Source: Rickettsiales bacterium (lineage in GTDB: Bacteria; Pseudomonadota; Alphaproteobacteria; Rickettsiales; JALZUV01). From it: a stretch of 64,000 nucleotides of DNA. This document shows, piece after piece, positions 53,205-62,241 of this stretch. The position numbers and the translations under genes are program-made. Position 1 is the stretch's first letter, and each line of letters starts with the position of its first letter. Location: assembly GCA_029252805.1 (NCBI GenBank), contig JAQXAR010000025.1, positions 26,425 through 90,424 on the forward strand, written 5' to 3'. The notes under the pieces were generated by a model. The model saw nothing but the letters and a program-made list of their open reading frames with translations, was not told where the DNA came from and searched no databases.

Positions 53205-53921
53205 TTATCGGGTTGGGCTGGTGGAAGTCGCTCCATTATCGTCGGCTTCGAGCGCCACGATACTAACGGTTTTCCAAGGGTCACTGAACATGTCAGAGAA
53301 TCTTTGAGTATTTTGTGCGTATTGTGTCAGTGATGAAGACTTGCTGCCAATTTGATGGGGTAATCCCTTTGAGCCAGCCAAGCCGCCCCCAGTATGGGGC
53401 GATAGGTTGAAGCTTCCGCCAGACGCATCTGCTAACCCAATCCGTACTGGTTCTGGAATGACTTGAGAGCCGGCGCTTTGGATGGGGCCGACCGCATTAT
53501 AGGAGATTTGCGTGCTCAGGCTTCCCAACTGCGCAACCTGTTCGCTGATACTTTTGATTAATTTAGTCAGAGAGCCCCGCACCGCTCTGGCGAGGCCAGC
53601 ACCGATGGCGCTTGCCTGATCAAATGTCGCTTGTTGAGAGGCTTTTAAAATGCTCTCGACCAACGATGAATCCGTTGAAGCAGCTCGTGCGACATATTTG
53701 GCCATCTTAGGGCCGCCCTTAGGGAAGGCTTCAAGTAATGAAGAGGGGTTGCTCTTGAGCTCGGCGATTCTTGCTTTTGAGATTGCCGTAAAGCTTTGTG
53801 TTTTGGCGAGCTGCTGGTTTGCACGAACGATCTCGGCAGTTATTTTTTCATTAACCGCACCGCCTTGCGTGGAGATCACGATAACACATAGAAAAGTTAA
53901 AAAGTTGGCTTTATAGCTCAT
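53205..53921 (-). CDS. Unrecognised secreted protein upstream of BY-kinase 2
   Basis: A 238-residue protein with a signal peptide (MSYKANFLTFLCVIVISTQG) and no recognised domain. The mature part is helical and alanine/serine-rich to about residue 150 (AEIVRANQQLAKTQSFTAIS, SLTKLIKSISEQVAQLGSLS), then glycine/serine-rich low complexity (DASGGSFNLSPHTGGGLAGS), ending with DPWKTVSIVALEADDNGATS. The ATG at 53921 gives the signal peptide directly at the N-terminus; a start at 53960 would extend into the phosphatase gene by 8 bp. It lies 31 bp behind the phosphatase gene and 93 bp ahead of BY-kinase 2. Confidence 0.65.
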   Translation of the reverse strand: MSYKANFLTFLCVIVISTQGGAVNEKITAEIVRANQQLAKTQSFTAISKARIAELKSNPSSLLEAFPKGGPKMAKYVARAASTDSSLVESILKASQQATFDQASAIGAGLARAVRGSLTKLIKSISEQVAQLGSLSTQISYNAVGPIQSAGSQVIPEPVRIGLADASGGSFNLSPHTGGGLAGSKGLPHQIGSKSSSLTQYAQNTQRFSDMFSDPWKTVSIVALEADDNGATSTSPTR

Positions 53922-53952
53922 TGATATATAATGACTTTTGTGCGTTAAGATG

Positions 53953-54726
53953 TCAATCATTATGCATCAAAATCGTGAAATTGATACGTTGATTTCCTTC
54001 TAACTTCAGGCAACCTAATTGTTCGCCCGTCGCGATAGATAGGTCTAGGTTGGCGCGGTTCTTGCGAATATCCAGCGTTTCAACGGGTGTGTGCCCATGG
54101 ATAATATATTTCTGATGAAACTTTTCGAACTCGAGAAAATCGTCACGAATCCATAGGAGGTCGTCTACCGATTGCTCGTCGAGAGATAGGTAGGGGTTAA
54201 TGCCTGCATGAACAAAGAAATACTCCCCAAGACAATAGTGAGTTTGTAAACTTTCCAGAAATGCTTGATGAGAGGCGGGGAGGGCATGAGCGAATGTTTG
54301 ATGAAGCTCTGTTAAATCCTCGCCGGATAAAGTTCTGGGGATGGGAATGCCGTAAGAAGCCAGCGTGGTAAAGCCGCCAAAGCTTGACCATTTTCGGATG
54401 GTTTCAGGGGTTTCTAAGAACTTTAATAACGTGGTTTCGTGGTTGCCTAATAAGCAAATACGTTCATGGCCCACTGGTGGTGCTTGTATCAGTAAATCCA
54501 GCACTTCACGGCTATACATGCCGCGGTCAATATAATCACCCAGAAAGACTTGAATGATCCGCTGACCGGTAAAATCTTTAGCATCTTCCGCAATGGCCTC
54601 TAATGCATTCTCTAGTAATTGAGCTTGGCCATGAATGTCACCTATCGCATAAACCCTTACCCCTGGCGGGAGCTGATAAGTTGGAGCCTCAGTGACACAT
54701 AGTTTTTTAAAAAAAGAAAACGCCAT
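53953..54726 (-). CDS. PPP-family metallophosphoesterase (serine/threonine phosphatase-like)
   Basis: A 257-residue cytosolic phosphatase with all PPP motifs: GDIHG (29-33), GDYIDRG (63-69), GNHE (94-97), and later VHAGINP and IIHGHTP. These ligate two metal ions and activate water for phosphomonoester hydrolysis; bacterial PrpA/PrpB and ApaH-like enzymes are relatives. The position directly upstream of a BY-kinase operon, where a low-molecular-weight tyrosine phosphatase (Wzb) would be expected, suggests that it counteracts the kinase; that is inference. The gene is 6 bp behind the 451-residue hypothetical gene. Confidence 0.88.
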   Translation of the reverse strand: MAFSFFKKLCVTEAPTYQLPPGVRVYAIGDIHGQAQLLENALEAIAEDAKDFTGQRIIQVFLGDYIDRGMYSREVLDLLIQAPPVGHERICLLGNHETTLLKFLETPETIRKWSSFGGFTTLASYGIPIPRTLSGEDLTELHQTFAHALPASHQAFLESLQTHYCLGEYFFVHAGINPYLSLDEQSVDDLLWIRDDFLEFEKFHQKYIIHGHTPVETLDIRKNRANLDLSIATGEQLGCLKLEGNQRINFTILMHND

Positions 54727-54732
54727 TACTCT

Positions 54733-56088
54733 CTAATCATCCTGATACTGCGCACTTGTGCCCCAAGCGGAAAGGTTTGAATCATTTAAGATGCGAATAC
54801 TATTTATAAATGTATCGACTTGATCATAATCTTCCTGTGTTAGGTGGCAACTGGGTAAATAAACCCGCATAAGATAAGCTTGGGAATCTGAGATAATTAA
54901 GAAAAACTCGTCGCTGATATCGATTGGTTTCCCATTGCAGCCCGCTTCAGAAAGGGAATTAGTGTCTCGAATATGCGTATTGAATAAATCATCCAACACA
55001 TCAAAATTTATATTGTAGCTGATATAGGTGATGTTCAGTTTTGTATCGATGGCGTTGATCTTTAGAGTGACTCCCTCTTTGAAAACCGAAAACAGATTAT
55101 ATTGCTCAAACAGGTTGTTGATGAGGAATAAGGAGGAGAATTCTGGATCATGTTGGGCAAGCCGTTTGAGGTACCCTTGGGCATTTTGTGGATCAAAATG
55201 ATCTTGCAAAGGGCGAGAGTTTCCAACGATAGCGGTTTTCAGTGCTCGTGCTTGTTCAGGGTCTGGGGTGTCTTCTAATATCTGTTTGAAATACAGTGAT
55301 TGTATCGTGTCAGAGTCGAGCGTATCACCTGAAATTGCTTTGTCGCGCTTAATGGGTTTGGTGCTATCTCCTTCTGTTGCTTCAGTGTCTTTTTGCGAAT
55401 AGGCATTCCAAAGAAAAGGAAGGGCCGCCGCTTTCATTTTAGCATATTTCGTTTTGCTGATGGGTTGCATGGAGATGAAAGGAGTGGAAGAGGCGATGTA
55501 GCTTCGATCATCATGTGTATTAACTTGAAAACGTATGCTTTTAGGGCTCTTCCAAAGGGTTGTGTTCGGTTGGGTCAGCTCCTCATAGAATGCTTGGAGT
55601 TTTGGCTCTAAAAGATTGCTCTCGGCGAGCTTCTCTGCATCTTCGGGAACTCCATTCCCGCGGAAGGTCAGGCGCATGACATCTAGGGGGGTGGCATTAT
55701 CGGTGCGTTTCCATGTAAGGTTAGAAGCATCAAAGTGGAAAGGGTGCGGAGTGATTAATTTACCGCCTGTTTCGGGCGCTTCCATATCAACGACGACATG
55801 GCTTTTGAGTAATCTCTGAACATCAAACAGAGCCAAATGTTGGTGGTATTTACGAATGAGGTGAGTGGCATCAATTTTTTGAATTTTCTCTTGAATCTTT
55901 TTAAAAACACTCGGGTCTTGGGGATCGTCGCTAAACTCTAATTTATACTCGGCGCGTTCTTTCGCAAGGGCCAGTAAAGATTCGGGCGCATTTTGGCGAT
56001 GCAGCAAACTAGCAATAACACCAAAAGACGCAAGCAGCAGAACCGTGAGCGCCATAAGCAAAAAGGATGTTTTCTTGCTGCTGTTCAT
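54733..56088 (-). CDS. Unrecognised membrane-anchored protein at the head of the phosphatase/BY-kinase run
   Basis: A 451-residue protein with no recognised family. A signal anchor covers about residues 8-27 (FLLMALTVLLLASFGVIASL), after which the chain is charged and probably periplasmic. The body holds a coiled-coil-prone segment (SVFKKIQEKIQKI) and a linker rich in D/E/K/T near 235-260. GGGAG lies seven bases upstream of the ATG at 56088, clearly better than the longer frame from 56112. As first gene of a run reaching 46303 it may be a structural or regulatory partner of the second polymer system. It diverges from frmA across about 250 bp. Confidence 0.65.
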   Translation of the reverse strand: MNSSKKTSFLLMALTVLLLASFGVIASLLHRQNAPESLLALAKERAEYKLEFSDDPQDPSVFKKIQEKIQKIDATHLIRKYHQHLALFDVQRLLKSHVVVDMEAPETGGKLITPHPFHFDASNLTWKRTDNATPLDVMRLTFRGNGVPEDAEKLAESNLLEPKLQAFYEELTQPNTTLWKSPKSIRFQVNTHDDRSYIASSTPFISMQPISKTKYAKMKAAALPFLWNAYSQKDTEATEGDSTKPIKRDKAISGDTLDSDTIQSLYFKQILEDTPDPEQARALKTAIVGNSRPLQDHFDPQNAQGYLKRLAQHDPEFSSLFLINNLFEQYNLFSVFKEGVTLKINAIDTKLNITYISYNINFDVLDDLFNTHIRDTNSLSEAGCNGKPIDISDEFFLIISDSQAYLMRVYLPSCHLTQEDYDQVDTFINSIRILNDSNLSAWGTSAQYQDD

Positions 56089-56342
56089 TGAATAACTCCC
56101 CTCCTGCTGCACCGATTCTTAAAATTTTCCGCAAACTATCACAGCTGAGGCTGTTTTGGAACATCAGCGACTTATTAAAACAAGTTGTATCGGAAGATAG
56201 GCAGGAAAGTCGCGTTTGTTGCGTCAAAGGTGGAGCCATGATTTGCTCTTAATCGGTCGGGTGATCTATCATTTCACTAAACAAAAGAGTTGAACAATAG
56301 GGCGATTGCCGTGATGATTGCGGCTCTTAAATAACCGATAGG

Positions 56343-57455
56343 ATGATGATGAAGACACGAGCGGCAATTGCCACAAAAGCGGGCGCACCTTTGGAGATAG
56401 CAACGGTTGATTTGCAAGGCCCTCAGCCTGGTGAAGTGCTAGTGGAAATTATGGCAACAGGCGTGTGCCATACCGATGCCTTCACGCTTTCCGGCGATGA
56501 CCCTGAAGGTGAGTTCCCCGCTATTCTTGGACATGAGGGCGCCGGCATTGTGCGTGAACTCGGCGCTGGTGTGAGCTCGTTGCAAGTGGGAGATCACGTG
56601 ATTCCGCTTTATACGCCGGAATGCCGCGAATGTGACTATTGTTTGAATCCAAAAACGAATCTTTGTCAGTCTATCCGTAGCACGCAAGGGCAGGGCCTAA
56701 TGCCTGATGGTACGAGCCGCTTCTCGTTAGATGGCAAGCCAATTTTACATTATATGGGCTGTTCGACTTTCTCAAACTTCACGGTCTTGCCGGAGATCGC
56801 CTTGGCGAAAATCCGCAAAGATATTCCGTTTGATAAGGCCTGCTATATTGGTTGCGGGGTGACCACGGGGGTTGGCGCAGTTGCGTTCGATGCGAAAGTG
56901 GAACCGGGCAGTAATGTGGTCGTATTCGGCCTTGGTGGTATCGGCTTAAATGTCGTCCAAGGGGCCAGAATGGTCGGCGCGAATAAGATTATCGGTGTTG
57001 ACCTCAACCCCTCAAAAGTAGAGATGGCCAAGCAATTTGGCATGACAGATTTCATCAACCCCAATGAATGCGAGAACGTGGTAGAGGCGATTCTCGATCT
57101 CACCCATGGCGGTGCCGATTACAGTTTCGAATGTATCGGTAATGTCGATGTCATGCGCCAAGCGCTAGAGTGTTGCCATAAAGGCTGGGGCGAAAGTATT
57201 ATCATTGGCGTTGCTGGCGCGGGGCAAGAAATTACCACCCGTCCGTTCCAATTGGTGACGGGGCGTGTCTGGCGTGGATCGGCCTTTGGTGGCGCGCGCG
57301 GGCGTACTGATGTGCCAAAGATTGTCGATTGGTATATGGATGGCAAAATCGACATTGATTCTATGATTACCCACACGATGCCGTTGGGTGAAATTAACAC
57401 GGCGTTTGATTTAATGCATAAAGGCGAGAGCATCCGTAGCGTGGTGACTTACTAA
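56343..57455 (+). CDS. frmA: S-(hydroxymethyl)glutathione dehydrogenase / class III alcohol dehydrogenase
   Basis: A 370-residue zinc-dependent dehydrogenase oxidising S-hydroxymethylglutathione (formaldehyde-glutathione adduct) with NAD+. Catalytic zinc residues lie in [12 protein letters not shown] and GHEGAGIV; the structural zinc is held by [17 protein letters not shown]; the NAD motif is [20 protein letters not shown]. Three ATG codons open the frame (56343, 56346, 56349); AGG lies just before the first, so the third may be better spaced. It overlaps frmB by 1 bp (TAATG). No frmR-type repressor is adjacent. Confidence 0.95.
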   Translation: MMMKTRAAIATKAGAPLEIATVDLQGPQPGEVLVEIMATGVCHTDAFTLSGDDPEGEFPAILGHEGAGIVRELGAGVSSLQVGDHVIPLYTPECRECDYCLNPKTNLCQSIRSTQGQGLMPDGTSRFSLDGKPILHYMGCSTFSNFTVLPEIALAKIRKDIPFDKACYIGCGVTTGVGAVAFDAKVEPGSNVVVFGLGGIGLNVVQGARMVGANKIIGVDLNPSKVEMAKQFGMTDFINPNECENVVEAILDLTHGGADYSFECIGNVDVMRQALECCHKGWGESIIIGVAGAGQEITTRPFQLVTGRVWRGSAFGGARGRTDVPKIVDWYMDGKIDIDSMITHTMPLGEINTAFDLMHKGESIRSVVTY

Positions 57456-58291
57456 TGCAACCACTGGAATCGCATGCCTGTCACGGCGGAACGCTTGCGG
57501 TTTACGAACATGCGAGTGCCGCCCTAAAATGTGATATGAAGTTTTCGATCTTCCTGCCGCCACAAGCGGCGAGTACGGATGTTGCCTCTGTTATGTTTCT
57601 ATCTGGCCTCACCTGCACGCATGATAATTTCACCACGAAGGCGGCGGCTTACGGCCATGCTGCTAAAGCCGGCTTAGCGATTATCGCACCCGATACGTCA
57701 CCCCGCGGCGACTCTGTGCCAGATGATGCTGATGCGTATGATTTTGGTAAAGGTGCCGGATTTTACCTCAATGCGACGCAAGCGCCTTGGGCAGAGCATT
57801 ACCGCATGGAAGAGTATATCACGCGCGAGCTGCCAGCTCTTTTGGCCGATAAATTCTCACTAAATCCTGCGAAGCAAGGTATTATGGGGCATTCCATGGG
57901 CGGACATGGCGCCTTGACGCTCTATCTGAAATATCCGGAGATTTTCACCTCCTGTTCTGCATTTTCGCCTATCGTTGCACCCAGCAAAGTGCCGTGGGGC
58001 AAGAAAGCATTCTCGCGCTATTTAGGCGAAAATCGTGCGGCGTGGAAAGCCTATGATGCGTGCGAACTAGTGACCAAAGCCAGCGATCAGACGATTCTTA
58101 TCGATCAGGGGCTGGAGGATCAGTTTTTAGAAGAGCAGCTTAAACCCGAACTCTTCGAGCAAGCTTGCGCGGATGCCGGGCAAGCCCTAACCCTGCGTCG
58201 CCACGCAGGCTACGATCATAGCTATTACTTCATTCAAAGCTTTATAGAAGACCATATCCAACATCATGGCGAGCTTCTTAATCGCACCTAA
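57455..58291 (+). CDS. frmB: S-formylglutathione hydrolase
   Basis: A 278-residue serine hydrolase of the esterase D family that releases formate and glutathione, completing formaldehyde detoxification after FrmA. The nucleophile elbow is GHSMGGHGALTLYLKYP; the acid lies in IDQGLEDQFLEEQLKPE and the histidine in GYDHSYYFIQSFIEDH. FLSGLTCTHDNFTTKAA near the N-terminus is family-typical. The start overlaps the frmA stop. A terminator is not obvious immediately after the gene; a strong one follows the next small ORF. Confidence 0.95.
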   Translation: MQPLESHACHGGTLAVYEHASAALKCDMKFSIFLPPQAASTDVASVMFLSGLTCTHDNFTTKAAAYGHAAKAGLAIIAPDTSPRGDSVPDDADAYDFGKGAGFYLNATQAPWAEHYRMEEYITRELPALLADKFSLNPAKQGIMGHSMGGHGALTLYLKYPEIFTSCSAFSPIVAPSKVPWGKKAFSRYLGENRAAWKAYDACELVTKASDQTILIDQGLEDQFLEEQLKPELFEQACADAGQALTLRRHAGYDHSYYFIQSFIEDHIQHHGELLNRT

Positions 58292-58418
58292 ATAATCGAC
58301 CAGACTCAGCGTGACGGCCATTGTCATCAAACTGTCATTTGAGTAGTAGGCGTCAATTTGTTATAGTCTTCGGGTTATATAATTTTTTTTAGAAACAATT
58401 TTTTTAATCAAGTTTTTC

Positions 58419-58682
58419 GTGTCAAAAGTGAATGATACGCATTTTGAGTATTATTCACTGCGAAAAGCTGAAAATCTACAAATCATGAGCTTAACAAGTG
58501 AAATTGGTCGGCAGAAAAAACAAACTGCGAGAGAAGAATTAGCAACTGCCCTTAAGGGTGAAAATCTAAGTAAAATTAAGATTGCAAAGTCTCGTTTAAA
58601 AGAGACGTACAAAGCTAACACTCTCGCTGGAAACGGACTGGAAAAAGCTGTTGCGGTGATTGCAGAAATGGAAAAGGGATAA
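58419..58682 (+). CDS. Small helical hypothetical protein
   Basis: An 87-residue highly charged helical protein (RKAENLQIMSLTSEIGRQKK, LSKIKIAKSRLKETYKANTL) with no recognised family. The start is GTG at 58419 or 58428, or an ATG at 58485; none has a good ribosome binding site. A TATAAT box sits about 40 bp upstream and a strong terminator begins 30 bp after the stop, which favours a real transcription unit. The upstream bases are unusually AT-rich (T8 and T7 runs). It could be a small regulatory protein or a non-functional frame in an untranslated RNA. Confidence 0.45.
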   Translation: MSKVNDTHFEYYSLRKAENLQIMSLTSEIGRQKKQTAREELATALKGENLSKIKIAKSRLKETYKANTLAGNGLEKAVAVIAEMEKG

Positions 58683-58712
58683 GATGCGTAGCTTTTGTTT
58701 CTTTGTTTGAAG

Positions 58713-58752
58713 GGAGGTTTAATCTTAGGATTAATCCTCCTTTTCTATTTTT
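58713..58752 (+). terminator. Strong Rho-independent terminator
   Basis: GGAGGTTTAATC (58713-58724) and GATTAATCCTCC (58729-58740) form a 12-bp stem with a single T-T mismatch around loop TTAG, followed by TTTTCTATTTTT (58741-58752). It ends plus-strand transcription from the small ORF or frmAB; on the minus strand no T tract follows the stem. Confidence 0.88.
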
Positions 58753-58764
58753 TAGGGAGTTTCT

Positions 58765-60216
58765 CTAAAGTGTCTGGCCACCTAAGCCGCCAATCTGCAT
58801 GTTTATGCCCAAGTTCTTTACACGATTCAGTATGGCGGTGGAAACCTGTTTGCTATATTGCACCGGCGTTTTCATTGTTAAATCAGGCAACATATTTTTG
58901 TCATAATCCGCTGGATAGCCAGTGCCGGTTGCAGGCTTGGTAATGGCCTTAGGTTCATGTAAATTAAGCTCCGGCGTTTCTTCTGGATGGCGCACATAAA
59001 CGGTTCTGCCTTTGATACCCATTGATTTAGCCGTCTCCATATCGGGAGTCACTTTATGCTCTGGTTTGGCATAAGGTTGCGTTCCCGAAATAATATCTTC
59101 GTCGGATTTTAAAAAGACAGTTGCCGGATAATCGGTGCGTGCCCTCCAGTTTTCTTCCTGATCAATGATGTTTCCCTCTTTATTTTGAACGCCATTTTTG
59201 AGCATACTGTCGCCCGCGAAAATCACCTCGCGGCCTTTCGGTAATAACCCGCGTTTATCTAGCTCCCTCATGAGCGCTTCCATCCCTAAGCCTTTATTTA
59301 GGCCTTCAGGACGCACTTCGATCACCATACTTTCTTCGCCTGCCTCAAAAGGGGAGCGTTTGATCGTAGCGTTTGCTCGAGATTTTTCGATTCCATCAAC
59401 GCGCTTACCTAAATGCTCTTTCAATACCTTTTTAACGGCGTCCTCAATGGTATCTTTCCGGATGGATGAATTACTAAGCGCTGCGGCATCCACAAGTGCG
59501 CGGTAATGAAAATCAATGGAAGAAACATCTTCATCCTTTGCATATTTGGCATTAATGATGAGTTCCTTTGCAAGGTTGGGATCAAGCCCTAGGTCTGAGA
59601 GAGTCTCTCCTATTTTGACTTTAAGTTTGGTGTGTAATTCCTCATTTAACGCTGTATTTCGTAAAAAGAATTTATCGGAAAAGTCCATCTCTGGCGCGAG
59701 AGAGATCGGCTTCTCACCCTCCCCTAAGCGCAATTCAGAGCCATGGTTAGTGACGGTAATCATTTGGTCGAGTGTTTTTTGGGTGATGCCAGATTGAAGC
59801 ATCATTGCAGCAAGAGCTTCGTAAGTACGCCCTGTATTAATAATGAAAAGCTCCGGATGGCCGGCTTCAACAGCAGCCGTGATAGCTTTGACCAGTTCTG
59901 GGCGTGCATAGACATTCATGTCATTATTGCGGGCAAATAAAGCTTCTTTGGTCACTACACGACCTTCGTCGAAATGGAAATAACCATTATCATCACGCTT
60001 TGCTGGGTCGAATAGGTCTTCAATTGTTACCTCAGGAGGAGCAGGAATACGTTCCTTGGTAAGAGTCAGGTTACCCGTCTTAGTATCTAATTTCCCCACT
60101 TCAAACCCAACTCCGGCAGTACCATCAAAATCGGAAACGACAATAGGGCCACCAGGGTTTGCAATATCATTAAACAACTGATCAACAAGGATGGAAGGAG
60201 TGTATGCGTTCTTCAT
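58765..60216 (-). CDS. HAD-superfamily phosphatase, trehalose-6-phosphatase (OtsB)-like with extensions
   Basis: A 483-residue protein with no signal peptide. HAD motif I is SDFDGT with D29 and D31, motif II is INTGRT (T128), motif III lysine is in NKGLGMEALMREL and motif IV is IFAGDSMLKNG. The order and the KGLGMEAL stretch resemble trehalose-6-phosphate phosphatase/sucrose-phosphatase-like HAD IIB proteins, but the chain is nearly twice as long as OtsB (about 266 residues) and includes a large insert plus a ~110-residue C-terminal tail. Motif IV has a single acidic residue in the loop where GDDxxD is usual. No trehalose synthase gene is near. Its start is 82 bp from the stop of the next gene. 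Confidence 0.65.
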   Translation of the reverse strand: MKNAYTPSILVDQLFNDIANPGGPIVVSDFDGTAGVGFEVGKLDTKTGNLTLTKERIPAPPEVTIEDLFDPAKRDDNGYFHFDEGRVVTKEALFARNNDMNVYARPELVKAITAAVEAGHPELFIINTGRTYEALAAMMLQSGITQKTLDQMITVTNHGSELRLGEGEKPISLAPEMDFSDKFFLRNTALNEELHTKLKVKIGETLSDLGLDPNLAKELIINAKYAKDEDVSSIDFHYRALVDAAALSNSSIRKDTIEDAVKKVLKEHLGKRVDGIEKSRANATIKRSPFEAGEESMVIEVRPEGLNKGLGMEALMRELDKRGLLPKGREVIFAGDSMLKNGVQNKEGNIIDQEENWRARTDYPATVFLKSDEDIISGTQPYAKPEHKVTPDMETAKSMGIKGRTVYVRHPEETPELNLHEPKAITKPATGTGYPADYDKNMLPDLTMKTPVQYSKQVSTAILNRVKNLGINMQIGGLGGQTL

Positions 60217-60298
60217 TTTAATTCCCTGCTTACTTTTAGGTTATTTAAGCACCAGTATATGACTCTTTAGTTAATATATTCTTACTAAGAGTTAACGC

Positions 60299-62134
60299 CT
60301 AAGGGCCGCTAATCTGTGGGGTAGGTTCCTGATTTTCGACTTTCTCACGATACCCTGCTTCAGGCTTATTCTCTGCGAGTTCTTGAATGACAGAAGGGCG
60401 TTCTTTCGGATCGGTATCCGTATTCCGCTTCTGCTCTTGCGCGGGTTCTTTTGTTTCTTGCGCTAAATGATCGGGCTCTTGCTCAGTGGTGGGCAGGTTA
60501 TTTGCAAGGGTTGGTTGATTTGCGCGCACGCGGCTTGAAGAGGCAAAAGGGCTTACGACTTTTAGCTGCGCGAGTTTAGCGGCAATGTCTACGTCAGTCT
60601 CACAATGTTGACGGCCATGTTCTACGCTTAAGACCGTTTTGACGCCTTTAGCAATATCCGTTGCTTTCATCTGCACTTCCGATTGCGAGGCGAGCCATTT
60701 AGACGCTTTGGCGATAAATTCATCTGTGCGTTCAGCGGTTGCATCTGCAGGGAGTTTCTTATTCACCCACTCAGCAAGCGTGCTGTAAATATATTCAGGC
60801 GCATGGCTAGAGCTGGGAACGGATAAGCCGGTAAAGTAATCGGCAAACATATTATTCACAAATACACCGTAAAAGAATTTCTCTTTGGGGGGGGATTTAT
60901 GAGTTGGGTCTTTAATTTGTTTAATGGCCGGAATGCCGCCGAAGAAAAAGTTCGATAGGATTGAAAGACGGCTCGCGATTTTCATTTGATGCTTTTGGAA
61001 AAAGGCTTTCCCTTTACTTTCATCGCGTGCTACCGCTTTGCCGGTGATTTGGCTTTCAATTTGCTTGTACTGATCCTGAACCGCTTGGTTTCCCTCGTTT
61101 GCAACATAGGTATCAAGGCCGCCAAATCCAGCTACCTTCGACTTAGGCATTAACACAATAAGAAATTGTGCTAAGAAACCGGTAAATCCAGCAAAAGCTT
61201 GCATGAATACGTTTCCAGCTTTGATCGTTTTGCCGGTCAGAACATCTGTGCGTGGGTTCTTTCCTTCGATGCCGGCGCGTGCAATGCTAGCACCCGTGAA
61301 AAATACGCCACCTACAATATTTAAAGGTGATGCGATTTTCCACACATTCTGTTTGACCCAATTATGGGCTTTGCTGACGCCTTCATTCTGTGCTTCCTTA
61401 AAAGCTTCGCCTTCAGAACTCGTTTCCAATGCGGTATCTGCGTCTTGTAATATCTCGTTCATGGAGCGGTTTTTTGAGAATCCAAAAGAAAAAAGTAATC
61501 CCGCTGCGGCAACAAATGCCATTGAGGCGAACTGTAATACTCGTCGAAGTTTCACTTCTCCTTTTTGCAAAGGTTGGCGGATGAGTGTTCCGTCAGAGGA
61601 TTTGCCGCCGGGCATGTATTTAACAACATCCCCTTTTTTCCAATCCTTATCGAGCTTAAGCAATGAACCTTTCTCGCCGAGCATTTTAAACCGAAAGTCA
61701 GGCGTACTTGCTAAGACCATACTTAGACCACTAAAGGTAGCAAAGAAGCCGACTAGGCCCGTCGCATTTTTATGCAGCCAGGCTTTAAAGCTTTTAGATT
61801 TTTGTTCATTCGGTTTTTTATCGAGTGATAGGATAGGGACATCGCGGTGAACGGCGACCTTGCCGCTTACACCAATGGGATGCTTGCTTTGCCAATTTGA
61901 AAATTCTTCGGAAAGTAACCCACGCAGGCTCGCATCACCATGGAAGCCGGAGACACGCAAAACATGTTTATTGCTTTCATAACCGGGCTCAGCTTTCAGC
62001 CCCTTCTCAATCAAGAAGTCACGCAGTCCTCCTAAAGAACCTGGCATAGCCTTCTCAGGAGCATAGATAATGCCATAAGACGTATCTTCTCCTGCGAGTC
62101 TGCCCGTACGAATTTGCGTAATGTTAACTGTCAT
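60299..62134 (-). CDS. Unrecognised multipass protein with three internal repeats
   Basis: A 611-residue protein that I do not recognise. A soluble N-terminal region (1-110) is followed by hydrophobic helices near 124-143, 198-218, 266-285, 308-330 and 386-404. Three segments align: AWLHKNATGLVGFFATFSGL (118-137), NWVKQNVWKIASPLNIVGGV (258-277) and AFFQKHQMKIASRLSILSNF (377-396). The last ~75 residues are hydrophilic, rich in E, P and Q. No signal peptide. An eight-C run lies in the coding strand (60887-60894). It precedes the HAD gene on the same strand with an 82-bp gap, so they may be co-expressed. Internal-membrane effector is one possibility, without direct support. Confidence 0.6.
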   Translation of the reverse strand: MTVNITQIRTGRLAGEDTSYGIIYAPEKAMPGSLGGLRDFLIEKGLKAEPGYESNKHVLRVSGFHGDASLRGLLSEEFSNWQSKHPIGVSGKVAVHRDVPILSLDKKPNEQKSKSFKAWLHKNATGLVGFFATFSGLSMVLASTPDFRFKMLGEKGSLLKLDKDWKKGDVVKYMPGGKSSDGTLIRQPLQKGEVKLRRVLQFASMAFVAAAGLLFSFGFSKNRSMNEILQDADTALETSSEGEAFKEAQNEGVSKAHNWVKQNVWKIASPLNIVGGVFFTGASIARAGIEGKNPRTDVLTGKTIKAGNVFMQAFAGFTGFLAQFLIVLMPKSKVAGFGGLDTYVANEGNQAVQDQYKQIESQITGKAVARDESKGKAFFQKHQMKIASRLSILSNFFFGGIPAIKQIKDPTHKSPPKEKFFYGVFVNNMFADYFTGLSVPSSSHAPEYIYSTLAEWVNKKLPADATAERTDEFIAKASKWLASQSEVQMKATDIAKGVKTVLSVEHGRQHCETDVDIAAKLAQLKVVSPFASSSRVRANQPTLANNLPTTEQEPDHLAQETKEPAQEQKRNTDTDPKERPSVIQELAENKPEAGYREKVENQEPTPQISGP

Positions 62135-62241
62135 AAATTTTTGTACACTTCCTAATACCCTCTTAATTTACCACAAAGAGAAGTTAAAAAGCGTTACGGT
62201 TGTATGACAATTAGCCCAGTCTCCTTTGGGAAATGACGCTG

